Translations under genes and position numbers: made by a program
Assembly (NCBI GenBank): GCA_964467615.1
Contig: CAYXRK010000191.1
Coordinates: 1 to 9,399, forward strand
Direction: 5' to 3'
DNA from: CAYXRK01 sp964467615
Lineage (GTDB): Bacteria > Hydrogenedentota > Hydrogenedentia > Hydrogenedentales > GCA-2746185
DNA: 9,399 bases
Part shown: positions 1 through 6,337 of the stretch, in pieces
How the letters are laid out: each line of letters starts with the position of its first letter
How positions within the stretch are numbered: position 1 is the first letter of the stretch
The notes under the pieces: generated by a model
The model's database searches: none
What the model was told of the DNA's origin: nothing
What the model saw: the letters and a program-made list of their open reading frames with translations, nothing else

Positions 1-1340
1 ACGAAGTCGTCACTACGGAGGCCGAACGTTTCCGCGCCCACCACGAAACGCTGAATCGGTTGAAGTCGTTTGGACTGCCGGTGAACCCGCACAGCCACCT
101 CTGCCAGAACATCGACGAGGTCCTTGCGGCGTGCAACGAATGGGAAACTAAACGGCACGGGCTTGAATACGAGACGGACGGGATGGTCGTGAAGGTGGAC
201 TCGTGGGCGCAGCGCGAACGTCTTGGCGCCACGTCGAAATCACCGCGGTGGGTCATCGCGTATAAGTTCCCCCCGGAGGTCGCGCGAACGGTGCTCCGGG
301 AGATCACGGTTCAGGTAGGCAAATCCGGGACACTAACGCCTGTTGCCGAACTGGAGCCGGTTCGGCTCGCGGGGACAACGGTGAAGCGCGCGAGCCTGCA
401 CAACTTCAAGGAACTCGAGCGCAAGGACTTGCGTAGGGGTGACACGGTCGAGGTGCAGAAGGCAGGGGAAATCATCCCGCAAGTGCTGCGAAGCATTCCG
501 GAAAAGAGGCCGAAGGACGCTGAACGTTTTCCGATTCCCACGCGCTGCCCCGAGTGCGGCGCGGCGGTACAAAAGGACCCGAAGGGGATTTACCTGCGCT
601 GCCTGAATCTCGCGTGCCCGGCACAGGTGCGCGAACGGATCGAGTACTTCGCGAGCCGCGGAGCGATGGACATCGAGGACATGGGGCCAACGGTGGTCGA
701 GCAACTCGTCGCGAAAGGACTCGTGCGGGATCCGTCGGACTTGTACGCGCTCACCGCCGAGCAACTGGCGGATCTCGAGCGCATGGGCGAAAAGTCCGCG
801 GCGAATTTGGTGGCGGCGATCAAATCGAGCAAGTCGCGAACGTTGGCGCGGTTGCTCAACGGACTTGGCATCCGGCACATCGGGGCGCATATATCGGAAG
901 TGCTCGCGGCGCACTTTGGAAGCATCGACGCGATCATGGCGGCAACTCCGGAGCAACTCGTCGAGGTGCCCAGGATTGGCGAACCGTTGGCGAAAAGCGT
1001 GGTCGATTTTTTCGGCACGCCGGAAAACGTGGCGCTGGTGGAACGGTTGAAGGGGCATGGCGTTACGGTGACCGAGGAGCGAGTCGACGAAGAGGCCGGC
1101 AATCACCCGTTCGCGGGGAAGACATTCGTCGTGACGGGGACGCTCGAGCGGTATTCGCGCGATGAAATCCACGACCTCATCAAGAGACTCGGCGGGCGGG
1201 CGGCGTCGAGCGTGAGTAAGAACACGGACTTTCTGGTGGCCGGGGAGAAGGCGGGCTCCAAGCGGACGAAGGCCGAGGCGCTTGGGGTGCGGGTGCTGTC
1301 GGAGGACGAATTTGATTCGCTCGCGAAGGAGCGCGCATGA
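1..1340 (+). CDS. ligA: NAD-dependent DNA ligase LigA, C-terminal two thirds (5' end outside window)
   Basis: LigA seals nicks in duplex DNA using NAD+ in replication and repair. The frame is open to the left edge (first full codon at position 3), so 445 residues are visible. The TTG at 60 is internal, not a start, because typical LigA sequence continues upstream of it. The N-terminal NAD-binding part and the adenylated KxDG lysine lie outside the window. In visible numbering I see nucleotidyltransferase motif IV (YETDGMVVKV, about 56-65), the motif V region (PRWVIAYKFPPE, about 82-93), the OB fold (GTLTPVAELEPV onward), a four-cysteine zinc finger (Cys 182, 185, 200, 205), helix-hairpin-helix repeats (about 220-340) and a C-terminal BRCT domain (about 365-439, with FVVTGTLERYSRDE). 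The domain order is that of a full-length bacterial LigA. Its stop overlaps the next gene's start in ATGA, tying it to the transporter operon downstream. Confidence 0.97.
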   Translation, partial: EVVTTEAERFRAHHETLNRLKSFGLPVNPHSHLCQNIDEVLAACNEWETKRHGLEYETDGMVVKVDSWAQRERLGATSKSPRWVIAYKFPPEVARTVLREITVQVGKSGTLTPVAELEPVRLAGTTVKRASLHNFKELERKDLRRGDTVEVQKAGEIIPQVLRSIPEKRPKDAERFPIPTRCPECGAAVQKDPKGIYLRCLNLACPAQVRERIEYFASRGAMDIEDMGPTVVEQLVAKGLVRDPSDLYALTAEQLADLERMGEKSAANLVAAIKSSKSRTLARLLNGLGIRHIGAHISEVLAAHFGSIDAIMAATPEQLVEVPRIGEPLAKSVVDFFGTPENVALVERLKGHGVTVTEERVDEEAGNHPFAGKTFVVTGTLERYSRDEIHDLIKRLGGRAASSVSKNTDFLVAGEKAGSKRTKAEALGVRVLSEDEFDSLAKERA

Positions 1341-2419
1341 GCGAGACGCGTGTCGCTTGCCCACTCACGCTCGATCTCGAATCGGGCCGTGAGTTGTTTC
1401 GCTCGTTGCGAGACGACGGCCTTTCCAAGGGCGATGTTGTTTTGTTGGATCTCGCCGCAACCGAACACATGGATTCGCTCGGCGGCGCGTGGCTCATGGA
1501 AATCGCCGGATTAGCGCGCGAGCGGGATTGTTCGCTCCGGTGGGAAGGCCAGGGCGGCGACGTTGCGGAATTCATGGCGCTCATCGGGCCGGGCCTCGAA
1601 CTGCGCGAGGACGCCAAGCCCAAACGGTCGGGGTTTCTCGAACAACTCGGCGCGGACACGCTGAAAACGCTCGGTGAGACGCGGGAAATGTTCCGTTTGT
1701 GCGTCGACGCGATCTACTGGACGTTTATCGCCATCTTCGACGGCCGGGGTTTTCGCTGGAGCTTGATGATCGACGAGCTGTACGAGATGGGCGTGCGCGC
1801 GATCCGCATCAACATCATGATGAATTTCCTCCTCGGGTTGATCGTGGCGATGTTGTCCGCGGCGCAACTCGAACAATTCGGCGCGTCGATTCTCGTGGCC
1901 GATCTCGTTGTCATCGCGTTCTTCCGCGAACTGGGCGCGATCATGACGGCGATCGTCGTGTCCGCTCGTACCGGTGCTGCCATCACCGCCGAAATCGCGA
2001 CGATGAAAGTGCAGGATGAAATCGACGCGTTGCGCGGCATGGGGCTGAACGTCGCGCAGTTTCTGGTCGCACCGAAGCTGCTCGCGCTGGTCATCGCGAT
2101 GCCGTGTCTCGTGGCGATTGGCATGCTCGCCGGTATAGTTGGGGGAACGTTTTGGGGCGTGCTCGTGATGGGCATCGACGCGCAGGCGTGGTTGCGCGAA
2201 GTGCGCGCCGCGTCGGAATTGAATGACGTGTTCCAGGGCATGCTCAAGGCGGTCATTTTTTCGATAGTCATCGTCATTATCGGCTGCCACAACGGTTTGC
2301 GGGTGAGCGGCGGCTCGCGCGGCGTTGGGCTGATGACGACGCGCGCGGTCGTTTGGGACACGATCGCGATAATCTGCATCGATATGGTGTTTGCCGTGTT
2401 TTTTTACTACGTGCGGTAG
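1337..2419 (+). CDS. mlaE: STAS-MlaE fusion: MCE/Mla-type lipid ABC transporter permease
   Basis: This 360-residue protein is the inner-membrane permease of an MCE lipid transporter, which moves phospholipid or other lipid between the inner membrane and the periplasm. Residues 1-90 form a STAS domain (VVLLDLAATEHMDSLGG, with Asp46-Ser47 where MlaB-type STAS domains have their conserved acidic-hydroxyl pair). Residues about 115-360 are the MlaE permease, with the family's hallmark stretch at about 196-250 (FFRELGAIMTAIVVSARTG, then AEIATMKVQDEIDALRGMG) and a hydrophobic C-terminus with GCHNGLRVSGGSRGVG. The STAS domain supplies in cis the role that separate MlaB plays in E. coli, binding and supporting the ATPase; that role is inferred. 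The start at 1337 is backed by AAGGAG at 1326-1331, five bases upstream, and overlaps the ligA stop as ATGA. MlaE family: very confident. Substrate: unknown. Confidence 0.95.
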   Translation: MSETRVACPLTLDLESGRELFRSLRDDGLSKGDVVLLDLAATEHMDSLGGAWLMEIAGLARERDCSLRWEGQGGDVAEFMALIGPGLELREDAKPKRSGFLEQLGADTLKTLGETREMFRLCVDAIYWTFIAIFDGRGFRWSLMIDELYEMGVRAIRINIMMNFLLGLIVAMLSAAQLEQFGASILVADLVVIAFFRELGAIMTAIVVSARTGAAITAEIATMKVQDEIDALRGMGLNVAQFLVAPKLLALVIAMPCLVAIGMLAGIVGGTFWGVLVMGIDAQAWLREVRAASELNDVFQGMLKAVIFSIVIVIIGCHNGLRVSGGSRGVGLMTTRAVVWDTIAIICIDMVFAVFFYYVR

Positions 2420-2429
2420 CCGGAGACGC

Positions 2430-3194
2430 ATGGACGCCCCATTCATCGAAGTACGCGATCTCGTCGGCAAATACGGCGAAATGACCGTGTTGGACGGGGT
2501 GTCGTTTATCGTCAATCGCGGCGAGGTGTTCGTCGTGATTGGCGGGAGCGGCTGCGGGAAGACGACGATGTTCAAACACATGGCGGGGCTGTTGCGTCCC
2601 AGTTCGGGCGCGGTGTTGTACGAAGGGAAGGACATCACCCAAATGGACGAGGACGAACTCGCGAACGTGCAACGGAACATCGGCATCGCGTTTCAGAGCA
2701 GCGGGTTGTTCAATTCGATGACCGTCGGCGAAAACGTCGCTTTGCCGCTGCGCGAGTACGGCGAAGTGGACGAGGAACTCATCGACAGCGTGGTGCGAAT
2801 GAAACTTAGCCTCGTTGGGCTATCGCACGCGAAGGGCCTCATGCCGTCCGAGCTTTCCGGGGGCATGCGCAAACGTGCCGGGCTGGCCCGCGCCATTGCG
2901 CTCGACCCGCCCGTGGTGTATTTTGACGAGCCTTCCGCTGGCCTCGATCCCATCATGGCGTCCGGCCTCGACGAATTGATTCTGAAAATGCGGGCGCTTC
3001 TCGGCATCACCATCATCATCGTCACGCACGAACTCGAATCCATTCGAAAGGTCGCCGATCGCGTACTCATGCTGGATCAAGGCAAGGTCATTTTCCTCGG
3101 GACGGCCGCCGACGCCGAGCGGTCCAGCGTGGATCGCGTCCGCCAGTTCTTCGAACGGCGGCCCGACGCGGCGATGGGGCAGCGCAGCGCGTAA
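2430..3194 (+). CDS. mlaF: MlaF-type ATPase of the MCE lipid ABC transporter
   Basis: A 254-residue cytoplasmic ABC ATPase that powers the permease encoded just upstream. It has every nucleotide-binding motif: Walker A GGSGCGKTT (38-46), Q-loop Gln89, signature LSGGM (142-146), Walker B VVYFDE (162-167), D-loop SAGLD (169-173) and switch His200 (VTHE). The signature LSGGMRKRAGLARA and the ELESIRKVADRV segment after the H-loop are typical of MlaF/Ttg2A-like ATPases. I chose the ATG at 2430, preceded by GGAG (2422-2425). The frame is open further upstream to a TTG at 2391, but those codons overlap the permease gene and read as non-conserved sequence. The gap to mlaE is 10 nt. The stop overlaps the next start as TAATG. 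All catalytic residues look intact. Confidence 0.96.
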   Translation: MDAPFIEVRDLVGKYGEMTVLDGVSFIVNRGEVFVVIGGSGCGKTTMFKHMAGLLRPSSGAVLYEGKDITQMDEDELANVQRNIGIAFQSSGLFNSMTVGENVALPLREYGEVDEELIDSVVRMKLSLVGLSHAKGLMPSELSGGMRKRAGLARAIALDPPVVYFDEPSAGLDPIMASGLDELILKMRALLGITIIIVTHELESIRKVADRVLMLDQGKVIFLGTAADAERSSVDRVRQFFERRPDAAMGQRSA

Positions 3195-4204
3195 TGGCCA
3201 CACGTGCGCAAAAGACCAAGGTCGGCCTCTTCGTGCTGGGATGCGGCGCGCTGATCATCGGGTCCGCCGCAGTGATATCCGGCTTCACGACGACCTCTAC
3301 GTCTAAATACTGGATCGAGTTCAACGACTCGATTCTCGGCCTCGGCGTGGGCGGCCTGGTCGAGTATCTCGGCGTGCCGGTGGGCACGATTCGGGACATT
3401 AAGGTCAACCCGTCGAACCACGCGATGGTGCAGATCGAGGTCGATGACGAAAAGGTCCGTCTTCGAGAAGGCGTCACGGCGCAGGTCGTGCTGTATTCAC
3501 TTGCGACGGGCTCGATGGCGATCTCGCTCGAAGGCGGGGCGGCGGAGCAGCCGGAACTCGAGGAGGGTGCGCAGATTCCCGTGAATACGGGGCTGAACAT
3601 TCGCAGCATGACGAATACGGCGGGCGATGTCATCACACAAGTGAGCGAATTGCTGGGCGAGTTGCAAGAAATCGCAAGGAAGTTGAACGAGTCGCTCGAT
3701 GGCATGGACAAGGGGCAACTGACCGAGATCGTGAAGGACGTCAAGGGCATCACGGAGGAGGCGAAATCGTTCATCGGCGAGGCGAAGGATTCGCTCAAGG
3801 GCCTCGAGGACAGTCTGCAACGCGCAACGGGCGAATTCACCAAGGTCGCGGAGGACGCGCAATCGCTCGCGGACGACCTGGGCGAGTTCGTAGGCGATGC
3901 GAGGCAATTCGTGCAGACGGCGCAACAAAAACTCGAACCGCTCGACGTGGCGGCGCTCCAAGTGGATCTGAAAGAAGTCGTGGCCAACATAAACGGCGTG
4001 ACCGAGAAGTTGGAGGCCACGATGACCAAGGTCGAAGACATGGGCGACGGCCTTTCACACACCACGGACAATTTGGAATTTTCGTTGCGCGACACGTTGA
4101 ATTCGGCAACCGAAGCTTTCGACTCGATTAATTCTCTGGTCGAGGTGATCGAGCAGGATCCAGCGTCGGTGCTGCGCGGCAGGAAAGGGAAGGACGAGCG
4201 ATGA
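3194..4204 (+). CDS. mlaD: MlaD-type MCE domain protein with long helical C-terminus
   Basis: Periplasmic substrate-binding/tunnel component of the lipid transporter, held in the inner membrane by one N-terminal helix (about 9-31). A single MCE domain follows (about 37-113), with the family pattern FNDSILGLGVGGLVEYLGVPVGTI. Residues about 140-320 are predicted from composition to be long amphipathic helices rich in Glu, Lys, Asp and Ala. A short tail (VIEQDPASVLRGR) resembles the conserved P-x-x-L-x-x-G-R end of many helical MCE proteins. At 336 residues it is much longer than E. coli MlaD (about 180) but still has one MCE domain. MCE proteins form hexameric rings, so the helical parts could form a bundle or tube across the periplasm; that is inference. 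Translation starts within TAATG at the ATPase stop. The only Shine-Dalgarno-like run (GGGG, 3176-3179) is distant, so initiation probably depends on coupling. Confidence 0.93.
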   Translation: MATRAQKTKVGLFVLGCGALIIGSAAVISGFTTTSTSKYWIEFNDSILGLGVGGLVEYLGVPVGTIRDIKVNPSNHAMVQIEVDDEKVRLREGVTAQVVLYSLATGSMAISLEGGAAEQPELEEGAQIPVNTGLNIRSMTNTAGDVITQVSELLGELQEIARKLNESLDGMDKGQLTEIVKDVKGITEEAKSFIGEAKDSLKGLEDSLQRATGEFTKVAEDAQSLADDLGEFVGDARQFVQTAQQKLEPLDVAALQVDLKEVVANINGVTEKLEATMTKVEDMGDGLSHTTDNLEFSLRDTLNSATEAFDSINSLVEVIEQDPASVLRGRKGKDER

Positions 4205-4794
4205 GGGCCTTACGTGCTATCGCGGCGATGGCCGGCGTTGCGTTGCTTTCCGGGTGCTTCGGCGGGGCCGCGCCGGATATCCGCTATTACACGATGGCCA
4301 TCGCGCCCGTCGTGGAGTCCGCCGAGACGACCGCGGCGTCGCTCGGCGTGAGGCCGCTCGACTACGCCCGCTACTACAAGCAGAAGTTGGTCTACCGGAC
4401 GGGCGCGTCGGACGTCGCGTTTCGCGAGTTTGACCAATGGGCCGAGTTGCCGCGCGACACCATCACCCGAGGGCTGATCGACGCGGCAATCCGATCGGGC
4501 CGGTTCGCGGACGTCGGCTACACCTTCGATCTTGCACGCCCGACGCACGTACTCACGGGCGAACTTCGGCGCTTCGACGAAGCCGTGCAAGCCGGTGGCG
4601 GTGGCGCGGCGCTGTGCGAGGTGCGGCTCGAGTTGCGCGAGCGCGGAGCGGGCACTCTTGTATGGTCGGCGACAATGCGCATGGAACGGCCCATTGAACA
4701 GGAAGGCCGCGCGGGGTTCGTCTCGGCGATGAACGGGGCCGTGTCGCAGCTTGTGGGCGACGCCGTGAAGGAGATAGGCGGGCATGTCCAGTAA
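4201..4794 (+). CDS. ABC-type transport auxiliary lipoprotein (PqiC/ABC_trans_aux-like)
   Basis: A 197-residue predicted lipoprotein. The signal peptide MRALRAIAAMAGVALLSGC ends in a clean lipobox (LSGC, lipidated Cys19), followed by Phe20, so outer-membrane sorting is plausible. The mature N-terminus, with DIRYYTMAI, matches the YYxL/M start of the ABC_trans_aux family (PqiC-like lipoproteins), which accompanies MCE transporters. Later segments (FREFDQWAELPRDTITRGLIDAAIRSGRF, paraphrased around residues 75-105, then THVLTGELRRFDE) fit the same fold: a beta-alpha domain in which each strain's protein binds the tip of its MCE partner. It probably anchors or docks the MCE tube at the outer membrane. 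The ATG overlaps the mlaD stop as ATGA and has AAGGA at 4190-4194, six bases upstream. It takes the position that MlaC or MlaA would have in other systems. Confidence 0.87.
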   Translation: MRALRAIAAMAGVALLSGCFGGAAPDIRYYTMAIAPVVESAETTAASLGVRPLDYARYYKQKLVYRTGASDVAFREFDQWAELPRDTITRGLIDAAIRSGRFADVGYTFDLARPTHVLTGELRRFDEAVQAGGGGAALCEVRLELRERGAGTLVWSATMRMERPIEQEGRAGFVSAMNGAVSQLVGDAVKEIGGHVQ

Positions 4795-5296
4795 CGCAGT
4801 CGGGGACGCACTTATCGCCGCGGCGAAGTATCGCTTCGTCGAGGAGAGTCTGCCGCGGATCGAGAAGTGTTTTGGACTATTGACGGACGAGGAAATCTGG
4901 TTTCGCCCGAACAGCGAAACCGTCAGCGTGGGAAATCTCGTGCTTCACCTCTGCGGAAACGTACGCCAGTGGATGATCTTCGGTCTGGGCGGCGGCGAGG
5001 ACAAGCGGGTGCGTGCGCTGGAGTTCAGCGAGCGGGGCCCGTTGCCGCGAGAGGAATTGTTGGGGCGTCTTCGACAAACTGTGAAAGAAGCTGAGGCGGT
5101 GCTCGACGGGATCGATCGCGAATCGTTGCACGCGCCGCGTCGCGTGCAAGGCGAAACGGAAACCGGCGCGGGGATTATTCTGCACGTAGTGGAACACTTC
5201 TCGTATCACACGGGACAGATCACGTATTTCGTGAAGTCGCGGAAGAACATCGACACCGGGTACTACGCGGGACAAGACTTGAACGTTCGCGGGTAG
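4784..5296 (+). CDS. DinB-superfamily (DUF1572-like) putative metal-binding protein
   Basis: A 170-residue soluble protein with the four-helix-bundle pattern of the DinB/YfiT superfamily. His55 lies in the second helix (NLVLHLCGNVRQW). A later helix carries His134, His138 and His142 in HVVEHFSYHTGQI, the superfamily's usual H-x3-H-x3-H-x-G-Q arrangement. His55, His138 and His142 are the likeliest metal ligands. The HLxGNVRQW and HxGQIxYxxK signatures suggest the DUF1572-like branch. Members include thiol transferases (bacillithiol, mycothiol) and many proteins of unknown function, so the reaction cannot be stated. There is no signal peptide, so it should be cytoplasmic. Its start overlaps the lipoprotein gene by 11 nt, with AAGGAG at 4768-4773, ten bases upstream. 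It is therefore co-transcribed with the MCE operon, though a functional link is not evident. Confidence 0.83.
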   Translation: MSSNAVGDALIAAAKYRFVEESLPRIEKCFGLLTDEEIWFRPNSETVSVGNLVLHLCGNVRQWMIFGLGGGEDKRVRALEFSERGPLPREELLGRLRQTVKEAEAVLDGIDRESLHAPRRVQGETETGAGIILHVVEHFSYHTGQITYFVKSRKNIDTGYYAGQDLNVRG

Positions 5297-5320
5297 CCTC
5301 GACGGACGGAGGCGGGCTAC
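5293..5320. terminator. Hairpin between convergent genes, possible bidirectional terminator
   Basis: GTAGCC at 5293-5298 and GGCTAC at 5315-5320 form an inverted repeat that includes both facing stop codons. An alternative inner stem pairs GCCTC (5296-5300) with GAGGC (5309-5313). It sits exactly between the end of the DinB gene (+) and the end of the response-regulator gene (-). No T-tract follows on either strand, so it does not meet the classical intrinsic-terminator rule and could act only weakly or with Rho. Confidence 0.35.
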
Positions 5321-5679
5321 TTGCTTGCGAGCAGTTCGGTTACCGTCTCGAGAAGCCGGTTCTCGTTCACGGGTTTGCGTAAGAATGCGCTCGCGCCGAC
5401 TTCCTTCGCCTGCTTCTCCATGCCCTCGGTGGCCATCGTGCTCTGCACGATAATGGGCATTTTGTGACCGCGTTCTCGGAGCGTCCGCAGGACTTTGAAC
5501 CCGTCGAGGCTTACGAGGACGAGATCCATCACGATCAAATCCGGCGGGTGTTCCTCGACGGCGTTCAACGCTTCCTTTCCGTCATCGATCTCGATGATTC
5601 CGTGGCCGTGCGGCTTAAGCGCGTTCATAATCTGGACGCGATCGCCGACAGATTTATCGAGAATCAAAATTCTCGCCAT
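5317..5679 (-). CDS. Single-domain response regulator (CheY-like receiver) with altered acidic pocket
   Basis: A 120-residue stand-alone receiver domain with no output domain. Present: phosphoacceptor Asp52 (LIVMDL), Ser80 at the Thr/Ser switch position, Lys102-Pro103 (FLRKPV), and Asp59-Gly60 after beta3. The odd point is the beta1 acidic pair: most receivers have Asp-Asp in ILIVDDS, but here it reads ILILDKS, so Asp8 is kept and position 9 is Lys (codon AAA). In CheY the corresponding Asp13 coordinates Mg2+. The usual M-P after the phospho-Asp is also missing (DLVLVSLDG). The protein could still be phosphorylated weakly, or be a constitutive or phosphorylation-independent partner-binding protein. 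It lies 31 nt after the DUF6526 gene on the same strand and probably has its own promoter. The leader ends in a G-run six bases before the ATG that may serve as the ribosome site. No histidine kinase is visible in the window. Confidence 0.92.
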   Translation of the reverse strand: MARILILDKSVGDRVQIMNALKPHGHGIIEIDDGKEALNAVEEHPPDLIVMDLVLVSLDGFKVLRTLRERGHKMPIIVQSTMATEGMEKQAKEVGASAFLRKPVNENRLLETVTELLASK

Positions 5680-5685
5680 TCGAGG

Positions 5686-5698
5686 CCCCCGCCCCCCC
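5686..5698 (-). repeat. G7-C-G5 homopolymer tract in the response-regulator leader
   Basis: The + strand shows C5 (5686-5690), one G (5691) and C7 (5692-5698), giving G7-C-G5 on the coding strand. It occupies most of the short leader between the predicted promoter and the ATG at 5679. The G5 run is at Shine-Dalgarno distance. Confidence 0.8.
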
Positions 5699-5709
5699 GG
5701 TTTGTCACC

Positions 5710-5738
5710 ATTATACGCGATTGAAATCGGCCTGCCAA
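5710..5738 (-). promoter_or_regulatory. Sigma70-type promoter for the response regulator, inside the 3' end of the DUF6526 gene
   Basis: Read on the - strand, TTGGCA (5738-5733, five of six consensus bases) is followed after exactly 17 nt by TATAAT (5715-5710, six of six). The -10 box overlaps the stop codon of the upstream gene. Transcription would begin near 5703, giving a leader of roughly 24 nt to the regulator's ATG. It is the best promoter-like match I found in the window. Activity is inferred from consensus only. Confidence 0.65.
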
Positions 5739-6148
5739 TTCTTCACGAGTTTCTTGATTTCACTGCCTTTCGTAATGTCTTCACTGAGCACCCGCCGGGC
5801 AAGTTCGGGGAGCTCGGCATCGGACGCGAACCGCAGTGCAGCCAACTGCGGCATTGTAAAGTCCATGACTCGGCCCTTGAGATCGGCGGGCAATAGTTCA
5901 CGGAGCCGTAAACGCATTTCGAGCCGGATTATGCGGTCTTGGTCCTTCAATCCGTAAGTCCGCGCGTTGACGGCCAACAACATCGTCGCGGCCGTGTTGA
6001 TTAGAGTCGCGACACCCCAGAGTCTGAAATAGCCGAAAAAACCTACAACGGCGAGGATGAGCGAAACGAGCAAGGCCCCGAAATAAATGTATCCGAGTTT
6101 GTCGTGTCGCACGTGGTTCTCAAAGTTTTGAACAGGTTGATCCGACAT
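5711..6148 (-). CDS. DUF6526-family membrane protein
   Basis: A 145-residue protein of unknown function. The N-terminus QNFENHVRHDKLGYIYF, two hydrophobic helices (about 19-39 and 45-61) and the conserved cytoplasmic part LKDQDRIIRLEMRLRLRELLP, LAALRFASDAELPELARRVL and IKKLVKNWQADF match my recollection of the DUF6526 family of small integral membrane proteins. That recognition is from pattern memory. The Arg/Lys-rich segment after the second helix suggests the C-terminal half is cytoplasmic. The start codon at 6148 has AAGGA a few bases upstream on the same strand. It precedes the response regulator by 31 nt, so both may be co-transcribed, in addition to the regulator's own promoter. No catalytic motif is visible. 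Confidence 0.85.
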   Translation of the reverse strand: MSDQPVQNFENHVRHDKLGYIYFGALLVSLILAVVGFFGYFRLWGVATLINTAATMLLAVNARTYGLKDQDRIIRLEMRLRLRELLPADLKGRVMDFTMPQLAALRFASDAELPELARRVLSEDITKGSEIKKLVKNWQADFNRV

Positions 6149-6337
6149 TGCTGTTTCCTTTGATTGTTGGTCCTGGTTTCATTGAGACCAATCGAGCGAA
6201 TTCTTACCTGAACGCCGAAGCGGCGATCAAGGAAACGATACCATACGATACGGGGGCCAGTCCTTCGGCGCGGGAGTGATTCGCATTCAACGAGCGCCGC
6301 GCGGGATAATGCATATCTCAACGTAGGAATGATTTCT
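6149..6337. other. Divergent intergenic region between DUF6526 and beta-helix genes
   Basis: About 190 nt without a gene. Toward the - strand gene it holds an AAGGA ribosome site near 6158 and a weak promoter candidate (TTGATC at 6230-6225, 18 nt, TAAGAA at 6206-6201). A 6-bp inverted repeat, TTGGTC (6167-6172) and GACCAA (6186-6191) with a 13-nt loop, lies in the DUF6526 leader and could be an operator or RNA hairpin. Toward the + strand gene lies a -10-like GATAAT (6305-6310). Confidence 0.5.
6280..6310 (+). promoter_or_regulatory. Candidate promoter for the beta-helix gene
   Basis: GATAAT at 6305-6310 matches five of six -10 bases. The best -35 candidate is TTCGCA at 6280-6285 (four of six), with a long 19-nt spacer. 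A start near 6317 would leave a leader of about 20 nt containing the AGGA ribosome site at 6325-6328. The -35 is weak, so the call is tentative. Confidence 0.3.

Noticed and set aside
60..62. TTG as the start of a short ligase
   Set aside because: The same frame is open to the left edge and encodes typical LigA sequence upstream, so the gene is cut by the window, not N-terminally truncated.
333..1364. Long - strand open frame opposite ligA (343 codons)
   Set aside because: It is rich in Arg and His with no family pattern and lies fully opposite conserved LigA domains. It is a GC-rich shadow frame.
1511..2686. Long - strand open frame opposite mlaE/mlaF (391 codons)
   Set aside because: The translation is His/Arg/Asp-rich low-complexity sequence, opposite two clear ABC transporter genes.
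3088..4095. Long - strand open frame opposite mlaD (335 codons)
   Set aside because: Ser-rich translation produced by the opposite strand of Glu/Lys-rich helical codons; no start context or family motif.
5686..5698. G-quadruplex in the response-regulator leader
   Set aside because: Only two G-runs (7 and 5) split by one C; at most three non-overlapping GGG blocks can be drawn, so a stable three-tetrad quadruplex is not supported.
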